From Wuchereria bancrofti (taxonomy: Eukaryota; Nematoda; Chromadorea; Rhabditida; Onchocercidae): a DNA stretch of 64,000 bases. Below the pieces are notes generated by a model that was given only the letters and a program-made list of their open reading frames with translations, was not told the origin of the DNA and made no database searches. Where the stretch lies: assembly GCA_005281725.1 (NCBI GenBank), contig SSBO01000012.1, forward strand, positions 13,576,863 to 13,640,862. The letters run 5' to 3'. The position numbers and the translations under genes were made by a program. Below, piece after piece: positions 1-10,980 of this stretch (its first letter is position 1; every line of letters begins with the position of its first letter).

Positions 1-2277
1 ACTATATAAAGAGGCCCAAAAAGAAGGTTTTCTACACACACTAGAAATCGGACGAAATGCACTGTTTACGCTAATTTCAAACGTACAACGACTGGAACAA
101 GCTATACAAACCATTGATAAAGAAATAGACAGCACAGAACCTCCAACTCCAGTTTCGACCGCACCACTTGTCAGTCAAATGCAACTTCCAAAAATGGAAA
201 TGAGGACTTTTGATGGCACCCTTACTGCATGGCCAGTATTCTGGGATTGGTTCCGAATCGCCGTACATGATCAGCCAATCCCTCCGCTAAACAAACTAAC
301 GTACCTTCGGGGCTGTCTTCTGGGAGCAGCAGCCTCAGTCATAGAACCCTACGCGCTACGGACCCAGAATTATGAAGTAGTTCTCGCAGCACTAAAAAAG
401 CGATATGAACGGCCGGCAGCAATCAAACAAGCTCTATACAGAGAACTAGAAAGATTGCCTAGAGCGAAAGAAGGTAATCTACGAACCACTATAGAAGCTA
501 TTGATCGAATAATAGAATTACTCGGATTCCAAGGGGAAGATGTTAATTCAACTCTTATAATCTATCTCATAAAACAAAAGCTTCCAAAGTCCATATTGGA
601 GAAAATAGAATACGAGAAATCTGAATGGACAGTACCCACCTTAAGAGATCGCCTAGCAACCTTTGTTATTGCTGAAGAAAATGTGGCAAGTATATTAGGC
701 TATGCCTCAAAAGAATCATACAGTCCGCATTGGGACACAATGGAGATGTCAAAACTGACATCAGCACTACCAACGATCAACACGAAACATAATCTCCCGG
801 CAAGAAAAAATGAAGTAACCTTAACGCACCCACCTAGAACGAACAGAAGGTGTTCGTTCTGCACAAAACCACATCGTACTCATGAATGCCGAAAATTTTC
901 TACACCTGATGAACGCTCGAAACGAGTGGTAGAACTAAAATTATGTTTTTTGTGCTTGAAAGAAGGACATAGATCAAAAGATTGCAAAGCTTCACAGTGC
1001 TTCAAATGCGGGCGAAGACACCATCCGGCATTATGCTCACCTGCAAACAACACGGACAATAAAGTTACGAAGAACACACCAGTAAATCAAACAACAATCC
1101 ACCTTGCAACGACAGAAACTAATGCAACATTCGCAAATATCAGAACATCCCTTACGCCATTGTGGTGTATAGAAGGATTTGCCAGTAATCCACGAAATCA
1201 CCATAATAGTAAAAAAGTAATGGTACTCCTGGATACAGGCAGCGAAAGATCCTATATCACAAAAAATCTCGCACAGACATTAAAAATGACTGACAGTCAG
1301 CACGAGACACTGTCAGTTGGACTTTTCGCAGCAACAAAACCAATCACAATGGAAACCAGACGACTTCAGGTCGTCCTTGAAAGCCAGGATCGCCAAACCA
1401 AAGAAGTAGTAACCGTCAACACAGTTCCTAGTATCTTACACCGCCCGCTACAATACGCCAAAATAAAAATGAATATAAGACAACGACATGATATCCAAAC
1501 AGCGTTACAGGAACCGGAATTACTTTTGGGGGCAGATGTCATTTCAAGAATTCTCCTACCCCAAACAACTCTTCGCCAAGGCAATTTTATTATAATTGCG
1601 ACAACACTAGGTCAAATAGTAACGCGAGCAGAACCGCCACAATCAATCGACAGCAACGTCTGCACGGTAACAGTGGACCCCGTCGAAACATTTTGGAACC
1701 TTGAACTGATGGGAATCAAGGAAGACGAAGTCAAAGAAGAAGATATCATAGCTCAGGAACATTTTGACCGAAATGTCCACACTAATGAAGAAGGAAGAAT
1801 AGTGGTAAGCTTTCCCTGGAGACCAAAGCAGGATAATTTGCGCCCACTATCAGACAATTTTGCACTCTCGTCCGCAAGACTTTACTCCCAATGGAACAAA
1901 TTACAATCAAAACCCGAATTAATTTCGCGGTACCATCAGACCATTCAAAACCATATCGCGAATGGAATAATAGAACCCACAACGCGCCAACACAACAACG
2001 AATATTTCCTCCCGCACCAGCCGATTTGGAATGAGAACAGTATTTCAACCAAATTACGTGTTGTCTTTGATGCAAGTGCAAAGCTACAAGGACAATCAAG
2101 CTTAAATGAATATATTTTACGGGGCCCAGTAATACTCCCACAGTTATTAGGTGTAGTAATGCGATGGAGATTACCACCAATTGCAATTATCGCCGACATA
2201 GAAAAAGCTTTCCATCAATTAACTTTGCACATAGATGACAGGAAATTTACAAAATTCCTTTGGCTTAAGGACATATC
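1..2277 (+). mobile_element. BEL/Pao gag-pol fragment, copy A (truncated both ends)
   Basis: An open frame runs from base 2 to the gap at 2278. It starts inside gag (beyond the window's left edge) and stops inside reverse transcriptase. In order it shows the Pao-type gag domain (DUF1759-like, motif MRTFDGTLTAWPVFW from about base 200), three cysteine/histidine knuckles at about 850-1040 (CSFC, CFLC..H..C, CFKC..H..C), an aspartic protease with an intact LLDTGSERSYI motif near 1230, and the RT start with KLRVVFDASAK and ADIEKAFHQ near 2060-2220. The YxDD box, RNase H and integrase are absent. By eye the sequence is identical to 4616-6892, and both copies end at the same base before an n. This is therefore probably the same contig end placed twice rather than a second insertion. 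The family assignment is firm; independent existence is doubtful. Confidence 0.85.
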
Positions 2278-2278
2278 N
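2278..2278. other. Single-n scaffold gap
   Basis: One n joins the end of Pao copy A to unrelated AT-rich DNA. The same Pao end point recurs at the n at 6893. Confidence 0.95.
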
Positions 2279-3650
2279 ATACTAGAAATAAAAAATAAAT
2301 TATCAAAAAAATAAGTAATAGAATAAAAACGGAAAAAATGAATCAAAAAGATACAGCGTAAAATGATGTATATAATTATTATGAGACAATAGTAATTGTT
2401 TGCTTTGTAAAACAATAAGACTTAATAAAAATCAAAGATGTTATAATACGATTAATTCATCAAAAATATTATAATAAGAAGAAAAGGCTATCAACTATAG
2501 AAGTAATAATTACACCCATATTATTAAGCTATGTCTAAGGTCACTAAAACGAAACAAAACAAAAAAAGCAAAAAAAAAACAAAAATGATGGAAAAAAATT
2601 TGTTTTTCATTTCTTCTCACTTATTTCAGTATAATTTTTCTTTTTTCTTACCATTATTTCATAAATGATTATTTCAAATGAAAAATTTCAACCAAATTCT
2701 AAAATTATCGCAAAAAAAAAGTTCTCCATTTTAATATTTAAAAACAAAACAAAAAAAAAAAATTTATAATTCTATACGTTGCAACTTATCATATTAAGCT
2801 AATATAGCAATTATAGAATGATAATGAATTCAACGATATTTGTAAATACATATTATTAACTACACACGTACGTACACGTTTACGTCTAAATGTATTGCCT
2901 AACTCAAACATTACGTCATAGAGCAAAGAAGAAATATGCAGAAGAAAGAATTTGAAATGATTTGTAATGAAGTAGATTCTATCAATATTTAAAACATTAT
3001 AAAAATAAATGAAAAGCTAAATAATATTATATTTTAATAGGAATTTAAAATTAAATTTATAAAATTAATTTTTTTTAAATATTCTAAATTATTATTGTTT
3101 CTTTATCGTTTACTTTTCTATTATAGAAAGAAAAGAAAGAAAGAAACACCCTTATATTTCTCATATTATTCATATGATTTTTTAAACAATTTCTTTAAAA
3201 AGAAAAAAGAATAAATTTAAATTCCGAAAATATCATTTGAAATTTTTCCTTCCTTTAACTTAAACATTTCGGAAATTCAATTATAAAATCAAATTTCACA
3301 ATGACATTTCTTTTTTTCTTCTTTTGTTTGTTTGTATGAGTTAGAAAAGAAAAATTATGACACAATAATACAATATAATGATTGATATGACTGAAAAAAA
3401 GAAAAGAAAAATAAAACAGAAAATGTCATCAGTAAAGAAAAAAATCAAAAAAATGAATAACAGAAAATTTGTCAACATTGATTGTGATTTGTTTACAATT
3501 TTTCTTTTTTTTTTGTTTACAATGTGATATAACTAAGAAAAAAAAACTAAAATTAATCCTAATTCACAATGATACAATGATATTTAAGACAAAAAGTAAA
3601 AAACATTTCAGAAATTAGCACTAAAATATATTATAATAATTAGATTCATA
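2279..3650. repeat. AT-rich non-coding block with a diverged direct copy at about 9650-10980
   Basis: There is no coding potential. The block aligns in the same orientation with about 9650-10980 at roughly nine identical bases in ten over the stretches compared by eye, for example around the shared words TCATAGAGCAAAGAAGAAATA and TTTGTCAACATTGATT. The similarity stops at AGATTCATAT: this copy continues towards the LTR-bearing Pao element, the other into ordinary AT-rich DNA. The divergence looks too high for simple allelic copies, so this may be an old segmental duplication or dispersed repeat. Confidence 0.7.
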
Positions 3651-3928
3651 TGACTAAATGCATCTGTCGCCACAATGGCGAAGCTATGATGTAATGAACA
3701 AAGAGTATTGTTTTAAGTGATTTTAATCTACTTTGTAACCTTAACATCCAAAAAATCCCTCCCAATTTTCTTCCTTACAAAGCCATTTATAGTATCTTGT
3801 AATGGTATGGCTCGGTTGGAAAGTGTCTAGCTTGCTTACATCTTTAAATGTTTTATAATTAAGTTATATTCGTGTGTTATGTATCAACTCGTTATTGTAA
3901 TGTTGTATAATTTTTAATGTTAATCTGT

Positions 3929-3950
3929 GGTTTAATTACCCAAGTTTGAG
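3929..3950 (+). promoter_or_regulatory. Exact SL1 spliced-leader sequence inside the Pao LTR
   Basis: The 22 bases start GGTTTAATTACCC and end AAGTTTGAG, identical to the nematode SL1 trans-spliced leader exon. They are followed by GT, as at the donor site of an SL RNA. No Sm-binding site of the AATTTTTGG type follows, so it does not look like a complete SL RNA gene. It lies in sense orientation relative to gag, 9 bases before AATAAA, in the place expected for the R region. Confidence 0.9.
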
Positions 3951-3958
3951 GTTTGAAT

Positions 3959-3964
3959 AATAAA
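3959..3964 (+). promoter_or_regulatory. LTR polyadenylation signal AATAAA
   Basis: AATAAA lies just downstream of SL1 in the LTR. This is consistent with an R region that starts at or near SL1 and ends a few tens of bases later. Confidence 0.55.
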
Positions 3965-4139
3965 GTATTTCACGAAGACTCCCACAGTACACGTACACAG
4001 AACGGAACCAGTACAGATTCGAGAATCTACCAGTATCGAAGGCAAAGAAGTCAACGATCTGAACTGTCAAGGAAGGAAACCTACTTTGTTTCGCAAGGAA
4101 GCAGAGCAGTAAGAAAGGGTTATTAAATTTGTTTTTACA

Positions 4140-4157
4140 TGGGGGCTGAGCAAAGAA
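4140..4157 (+). promoter_or_regulatory. Candidate primer-binding site of Pao element 1
   Basis: The sequence begins TGGGGGCTGAGC directly after the TACA end of the LTR. A primer-binding site normally starts TGG, pairing with the CCA end of a tRNA. The tRNA was not identified, so this rests on position and TGG only. Confidence 0.4.
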
Positions 4158-4355
4158 AAAACCAGACCAAGTAAATCAGCAACCTTTTCTTTGAGAGTGA
4201 ACTTTTGTCAAACTTGTGAACCTAATTGTACTAGTACCTTAATATTTTACACTTTTATATAATTGCACCAATTTTTTTTGATATTGTAATTCTGTTTTCT
4301 TTTTTCATTTGTGACTTATACTGGGATTGCTTTTGAACATTACGTACCTATTACA

Positions 4356-6892
4356 ATGAGTGCTGGCATTAGAAGAACAGCTCAAGGAACGGCGGCAAAG
4401 CTGCAGGAATTACTTGTGGCCGTCCCTCCCTGGATGGAACCACCAGAGAACAGTACCGCGCTGGAAACACGACAACTTTATGAAACCCAGCTCAAAAAAG
4501 TACAGGACCTAAAGCGCAGAATTGAAGACAGCATACAGCGCTTACAACAAAAAGAACAACGATGAGAAGATATTATGAACATTATGGAAAAAGAACAACT
4601 AAAGAAGGAAGAACAACTATATAAAGAGGCCCAAAAAGAAGGTTTTCTACACACACTAGAAATCGGACGAAATGCACTGTTTACGCTAATTTCAAACGTA
4701 CAACGACTGGAACAAGCTATACAAACCATTGATAAAGAAATAGACAGCACAGAACCTCCAACTCCAGTTTCGACCGCACCACTTGTCAGTCAAATGCAAC
4801 TTCCAAAAATGGAAATGAGGACTTTTGATGGCACCCTTACTGCATGGCCAGTATTCTGGGATTGGTTCCGAATCGCCGTACATGATCAGCCAATCCCTCC
4901 GCTAAACAAACTAACGTACCTTCGGGGCTGTCTTCTGGGAGCAGCAGCCTCAGTCATAGAACCCTACGCGCTACGGACCCAGAATTATGAAGTAGTTCTC
5001 GCAGCACTAAAAAAGCGATATGAACGGCCGGCAGCAATCAAACAAGCTCTATACAGAGAACTAGAAAGATTGCCTAGAGCGAAAGAAGGTAATCTACGAA
5101 CCACTATAGAAGCTATTGATCGAATAATAGAATTACTCGGATTCCAAGGGGAAGATGTTAATTCAACTCTTATAATCTATCTCATAAAACAAAAGCTTCC
5201 AAAGTCCATATTGGAGAAAATAGAATACGAGAAATCTGAATGGACAGTACCCACCTTAAGAGATCGCCTAGCAACCTTTGTTATTGCTGAAGAAAATGTG
5301 GCAAGTATATTAGGCTATGCCTCAAAAGAATCATACAGTCCGCATTGGGACACAATGGAGATGTCAAAACTGACATCAGCACTACCAACGATCAACACGA
5401 AACATAATCTCCCGGCAAGAAAAAATGAAGTAACCTTAACGCACCCACCTAGAACGAACAGAAGGTGTTCGTTCTGCACAAAACCACATCGTACTCATGA
5501 ATGCCGAAAATTTTCTACACCTGATGAACGCTCGAAACGAGTGGTAGAACTAAAATTATGTTTTTTGTGCTTGAAAGAAGGACATAGATCAAAAGATTGC
5601 AAAGCTTCACAGTGCTTCAAATGCGGGCGAAGACACCATCCGGCATTATGCTCACCTGCAAACAACACGGACAATAAAGTTACGAAGAACACACCAGTAA
5701 ATCAAACAACAATCCACCTTGCAACGACAGAAACTAATGCAACATTCGCAAATATCAGAACATCCCTTACGCCATTGTGGTGTATAGAAGGATTTGCCAG
5801 TAATCCACGAAATCACCATAATAGTAAAAAAGTAATGGTACTCCTGGATACAGGCAGCGAAAGATCCTATATCACAAAAAATCTCGCACAGACATTAAAA
5901 ATGACTGACAGTCAGCACGAGACACTGTCAGTTGGACTTTTCGCAGCAACAAAACCAATCACAATGGAAACCAGACGACTTCAGGTCGTCCTTGAAAGCC
6001 AGGATCGCCAAACCAAAGAAGTAGTAACCGTCAACACAGTTCCTAGTATCTTACACCGCCCGCTACAATACGCCAAAATAAAAATGAATATAAGACAACG
6101 ACATGATATCCAAACAGCGTTACAGGAACCGGAATTACTTTTGGGGGCAGATGTCATTTCAAGAATTCTCCTACCCCAAACAACTCTTCGCCAAGGCAAT
6201 TTTATTATAATTGCGACAACACTAGGTCAAATAGTAACGCGAGCAGAACCGCCACAATCAATCGACAGCAACGTCTGCACGGTAACAGTGGACCCCGTCG
6301 AAACATTTTGGAACCTTGAACTGATGGGAATCAAGGAAGACGAAGTCAAAGAAGAAGATATCATAGCTCAGGAACATTTTGACCGAAATGTCCACACTAA
6401 TGAAGAAGGAAGAATAGTGGTAAGCTTTCCCTGGAGACCAAAGCAGGATAATTTGCGCCCACTATCAGACAATTTTGCACTCTCGTCCGCAAGACTTTAC
6501 TCCCAATGGAACAAATTACAATCAAAACCCGAATTAATTTCGCGGTACCATCAGACCATTCAAAACCATATCGCGAATGGAATAATAGAACCCACAACGC
6601 GCCAACACAACAACGAATATTTCCTCCCGCACCAGCCGATTTGGAATGAGAACAGTATTTCAACCAAATTACGTGTTGTCTTTGATGCAAGTGCAAAGCT
6701 ACAAGGACAATCAAGCTTAAATGAATATATTTTACGGGGCCCAGTAATACTCCCACAGTTATTAGGTGTAGTAATGCGATGGAGATTACCACCAATTGCA
6801 ATTATCGCCGACATAGAAAAAGCTTTCCATCAATTAACTTTGCACATAGATGACAGGAAATTTACAAAATTCCTTTGGCTTAAGGACATATC
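4356..6892 (+). pseudogene. BEL/Pao element 1 gag-pol, one in-frame TGA, truncated in RT
   Basis: The start ATG (MSAGIRRTAQG) lies about 215 bases after the LTR. The first 69 residues are followed by an in-frame TGA at 4563-4565, and the same frame then stays open to the gap at 6893. The region around the stop is rich in Glu, Lys and Gln and is probably coiled coil. Counting from this ATG, the Pao gag domain covers about residues 150-315, three Cys/His knuckles about 370-432, the aspartic protease near 497 (LLDTGSERSYI, intact DTG), and the RT start near 771-845 (FDASAK, ADIEKAFHQ). The catalytic YxDD, RNase H and integrase lie beyond the gap. The reading frame is more GC-rich than the surrounding DNA. 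Apart from the TGA the frame is clean, so this is a young copy or one with suppression or a sequencing error at that codon. Confidence 0.85.
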
Positions 6893-6893
6893 N

Positions 6894-6937
6894 CACGTAC
6901 ACAGAACGGAACCAGTACAGATTCGAGAATCTACCAG
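6894..6937 (+). repeat. 44-base LTR scrap between two single-n gaps
   Basis: Identical to 3990-4033 inside the 5' LTR and bounded by n at 6893 and 6938. It is probably the remnant of the unassembled 3' LTR. Confidence 0.75.
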
Positions 6938-6938
6938 N

Positions 6939-9640
6939 GTTTTTATAATAATATTAATTTCATCATTAGCATAATTAGTAATTACTATCTATGGAAGATA
7001 GCTTTTTATGAACAATAAAAAAAAAATGCATACATGAATATGTTGCATCATCAAAAGGTAACGAAGTGATTACAATGGTAATTTATCGGTACCTTTTATG
7101 ATGTTATAAGGTGACAAAGGAGTCATTTGCATCCGACAGTGAGTTGACACTACCGTTCGGCATAAAGTAATCCATCGTATTATCCATCGATCATCCATCA
7201 TTTTCGAAATCTTTCTTTCTTCATTTCGACTATCTTAAATTTACTTTATGGATAATAATACCAATACTAATCAGTCATAATAATACCACCTACTGTTTTT
7301 CTTTTTTTCTTTTTCTCTCTCTCTTTCTATTCCTCAATAATACCTATCTTATGATAATAAAAATTTCATTTGCATTTAATGAACGTTTATTTTTTTATCG
7401 AAATTAAATTATATGTTTTTTTATTAAGTGAATTTTTAATATAATAATATTAATTTCATCATTAGCATAATTAGTAATTACTATATGAAGATAGCTTTTT
7501 ATGAAACAATAAAAATCATTTAATATGTTAATATTATTTATGATAATAGAATTTTTTTATTTTACATATAAAAAATTGGAATTAATTTTTTAGAATTATC
7601 ATATATAAATGAAACGAATTAATAATATGCTTTACTAATACTATCATAAGTAAATCATTCATTCAAACTTTAACAAACAGAAGAATAATTTATTTACTTT
7701 TCAGATTTTAACTTTATATCCTTTCTTTTATCCAGTGCTTTTAATCTTGCATCGCTTTTTATTTTTCCTTGGCCTACATATAATTACATTTCTTTTCTTT
7801 TTTTTTTTTGATGTTTTCTTAATCAAATTTCAAAGATTATAGAATGCACTTATTGAAAATACAAGTTTTTTTCTTGCCTTTAGCAGTCTTTATTTAACAA
7901 AATATTTGTGAAATCTCAAATTTGTTACAATAAGTTATTTGTTCAATTAAAATTCAGTTTATTTAATTAAATTATTTCAGAAATAAAAGCATTTTAAGTG
8001 TGCTTTTGTTTTTCATTATGTAAAAATTAGTCGAGCAGTAAATGTTGCGATATTAATGATAATTTAATTAAATATTTGCATGAATTTTTAATATATTTTA
8101 TTATACTTTTAGGAGAAGTAATAGTTGTGTAATAATTTTTTTGCATTTCTTTACTATTTTGTTGATAAAATTTATTAAAATGGCAAATTTATAAAAATTA
8201 GTGAAAACAATTGAATTTATTTTATTTCTTACTTTTATCATTCTTTTTTTTCACTTTTTAACTTCTTCAATTTATTTTATATTTATTGTTTTCATCCACC
8301 GTTTTATATCAGAGGGATATAATTTCTCGTTTGCAAATCTAACAGCGATTATATCCATCGCCACTAATTATCTTATCATCTGCTACTTCATTAGTAAGAG
8401 AAATATATTATCTGATTTATTTATCGGATTATATTCAGTTCATTACAATCAAACTATATTCATTGTAAAATAAGCTTACATATTCGTATATATCATTCAT
8501 CAAAATAACATTAATTGAAATTTCACTCTATAATGAATTAATTATTGATAATACCTGATAATGATAGTGCAGTAATGCTATACTTTATGAATGACATCGA
8601 AAAATTCTCTCATTCTTTTCTCAAATCGATCCCATCATTTTTTGATGTATTTTTTTAGCACTGAATAAGTTAAGTTAAGATTTGCCAATTTGATAATTAT
8701 TATCTTTCAAATTAAGCCATCAGTCATCATTATCGGAACATTATGATTCAGTAGTTTCAACATATTCAAATTATAATAATTAGTATATTTATTCTGAACA
8801 AGTGACATTTAATGAATTGGTGACATTTTCATGTTAATGAATCACAATCAGCGAAATATTATTCTTCGTAATATTTTTAAATTGTCATCATTTTAAAGCA
8901 TACAAAATTTCCCAAATAATATTACCAGTCAGACAGATTAACGGAATACAAATTATTTTTCTTCCTATAAATTTAAACTTCTAAATTAATAATTGAAATT
9001 TGCTTCCTTTTTTTAAAAAATAATAGCAAGAAAAGTTTAAAGAATTGAAACAATAAAAAAGGAAAAATAATAACTAAAAAGTTTTTCAAATTTAAAAATT
9101 TGCACTTTTCTCTCCTTTCCTATCCATTATTAATTGAAAAACTACAAAAACAATTTTAAAAAGAAAAAAAACGAAAAAAGAAAATCTTTCAGCAATGATA
9201 TTATTTTGTTAACTCAATGTTGTAATTATTCGAAAAGTTGAAAGATTACCAAAACTTCATTTCTTCTTTTCCACTTCTTTTTTTGATCCAATTAATAATT
9301 CATTAAAAATTGTTCTATAAGACAATAATAATAAAATGAATTTTCATTTATAAAATGTAATTTTCAAGTGTTTTACTAAATTTAATTTAAAGTAAATATT
9401 TATCTGTTATACATATATATATATATATGTATTTTTGCAATGATTTAAAATTGTATTTTTAATTAATTTAATCATATAGGCATAAAAAATATGCCTGTTT
9501 CTTATATCTACAGATTATGTTTTGCAGTACAATGAAAATTTAACTATTAATAGAGTGATAATTGTTACCAACATTTTTTAATATATATTATTGCGGAAAA
9601 TATCAGAAAAAGTAAATAATAAATAGAAATAAAAAATAAA
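6939..9640. other. AT-rich non-coding region
   Basis: No gene is seen. A short block at 6945-7016 recurs with small differences at 7441-7510, around TTAATTTCATCATTAGCATA, close to the gap at 6938; this may be two allelic contig ends. The open frames here are hydrophobic, T-rich and without splice or homology support. Confidence 0.6.
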
Positions 9641-9649
9641 TAAAAAAAT

Positions 9650-10980
9650 AAATAGAAATGAAAAATAAATTATCAAAAAACAGAAATCATCGAAAAAATA
9701 AATGGAAATAAAAAATAAATTTAAAAAAAAATACAGCGCAAAATGACATATATAATTATTATGAGACAATAAGAATTATTTGCTTTATAAAACAATAAGA
9801 TTTAATAAAAATTAAAAATGATATAATACGATTAATTCATTACAAATATTACAACAAGAAGAAAAGGCTATCAACTATAGATGTAATAATTGCACCCATA
9901 TTATTAAGCTATGTCAAAGGTCATTAAAACAAAACGAAAAAAAGAAAAAGAAAGAAACAAAAAAAAAAAAAAAAACAAAAATGATGAAAAAAAAAAATTT
10001 GTTTTTCATTTCTTCGCACTTATTTCAATATAATTTTTCTTTTTTCTTACCACTATTTCATAACCAAATTCTAGAATTATCAAAAAAGAAAAATTCTCCA
10101 TTTTAATTTCAAATTTATAATAATTGTACACGTTGCAACTTATCATACTAAGTTAATATAGCAATTATAGAATGATAATGAATTCAATGATATTTGTAGA
10201 TACATATTATTACGTACGTACAAGTTTACTCTAAATGTATTGGTTAACTCAAACATTACGTCATAGAGCAAAGAAGAAATATGCAGAAGAAAGAATTTGA
10301 AATGATTTGTAATGAAGTAGATTATATCAATATTTAAAACATTATAAAAATAAATGAAAAGTTAGGTAATATATTTTAATAGGAATTTAAAATTACATTT
10401 AAAAAATTGGTTTTTTTTTTTTAAATGTTCTAAATTATTGTTGTTTCGTTATCGTTTATTTTTCTATATAGAAAAAAAAAGGAAGAAATACCCTTACATT
10501 TCTCATATTATTCATATAATTTTTTAAACAATTTCTTTAAAGAAAAGGAAAAAAAGAAGAAACAAATTTAAATTCCAAAAATGTCATTTGAAATTTTTTC
10601 TTCCTTTAACTTAAACATTTCGAAAATTCAATTATAAAATCAAATTTCATAATGACATTTCTTTTTTTTTCTCTTTTTGTTTGTTTGTATGAGTTAGAAG
10701 AGAAAATGATACAATAATACAATATAATGATTGATATGACTGAAAAAAAAGAAAAAAAAACAGAAAATGTCATCAATAAAGAAAAAGAAATGGAGAAAAT
10801 GAATAAAAGAAAATTTGTCAACATTGATTATGATTTGTTTACAGTTTTTCTTTTTTTTGTTAACAATGTGATATAATTAAGGGGAAAAAAAATTAAAATT
10901 AATCCTAATTCACAACGACACAATGATATTTAAGACAAAAAGTAAAAACATTGTAACTAATATAATAATTAGATTCATAT
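9650..10980. repeat. Diverged direct copy of 2279-3650, without the Pao insertion
   Basis: Non-coding and aligned with 2279-3650 over about 1.3 kb with many substitutions and small indels in A and T runs. After AGATTCATAT at 10980 it continues into AT-rich DNA. Confidence 0.7.

Larger units (their letters stand above)
3849..4139 (+). repeat. 5' LTR of BEL/Pao element 1 (left edge uncertain)
   Basis: This is the likely LTR upstream of the plus-strand gag at 4356. It begins TGTTTTATAA and ends TTTTTACA, immediately followed by a TGG-starting primer-binding-site candidate. It holds an exact SL1 leader at 3929-3950 and AATAAA at 3959-3964. The left edge is not certain. The unrelated copy of the flank diverges at 3651, so the LTR could reach that far; 3849 is chosen because the solo LTR at 50840 has a similar GTTTTATAA word about 75 bases before its own SL1. 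The matching 3' LTR is missing apart from a 44-base scrap at 6894-6937, equal to 3990-4033. Confidence 0.6.

Noticed and set aside
1366..2199. Minus-strand open frames within Pao gag-pol
   Set aside because: They are shadows of the plus-strand coding frame and recur only because the element is duplicated.
3929..4040. A genuine SL RNA gene at the SL1 sequence
   Set aside because: After the GT donor there is no Sm-binding site or typical SL RNA stem structure, and the sequence continues as LTR and retroelement leader.
8201..8473. Hydrophobic 90-codon open frame as a membrane protein
   Set aside because: It starts at GTG, is driven by T-rich DNA, and has no splice sites or recognisable motif.
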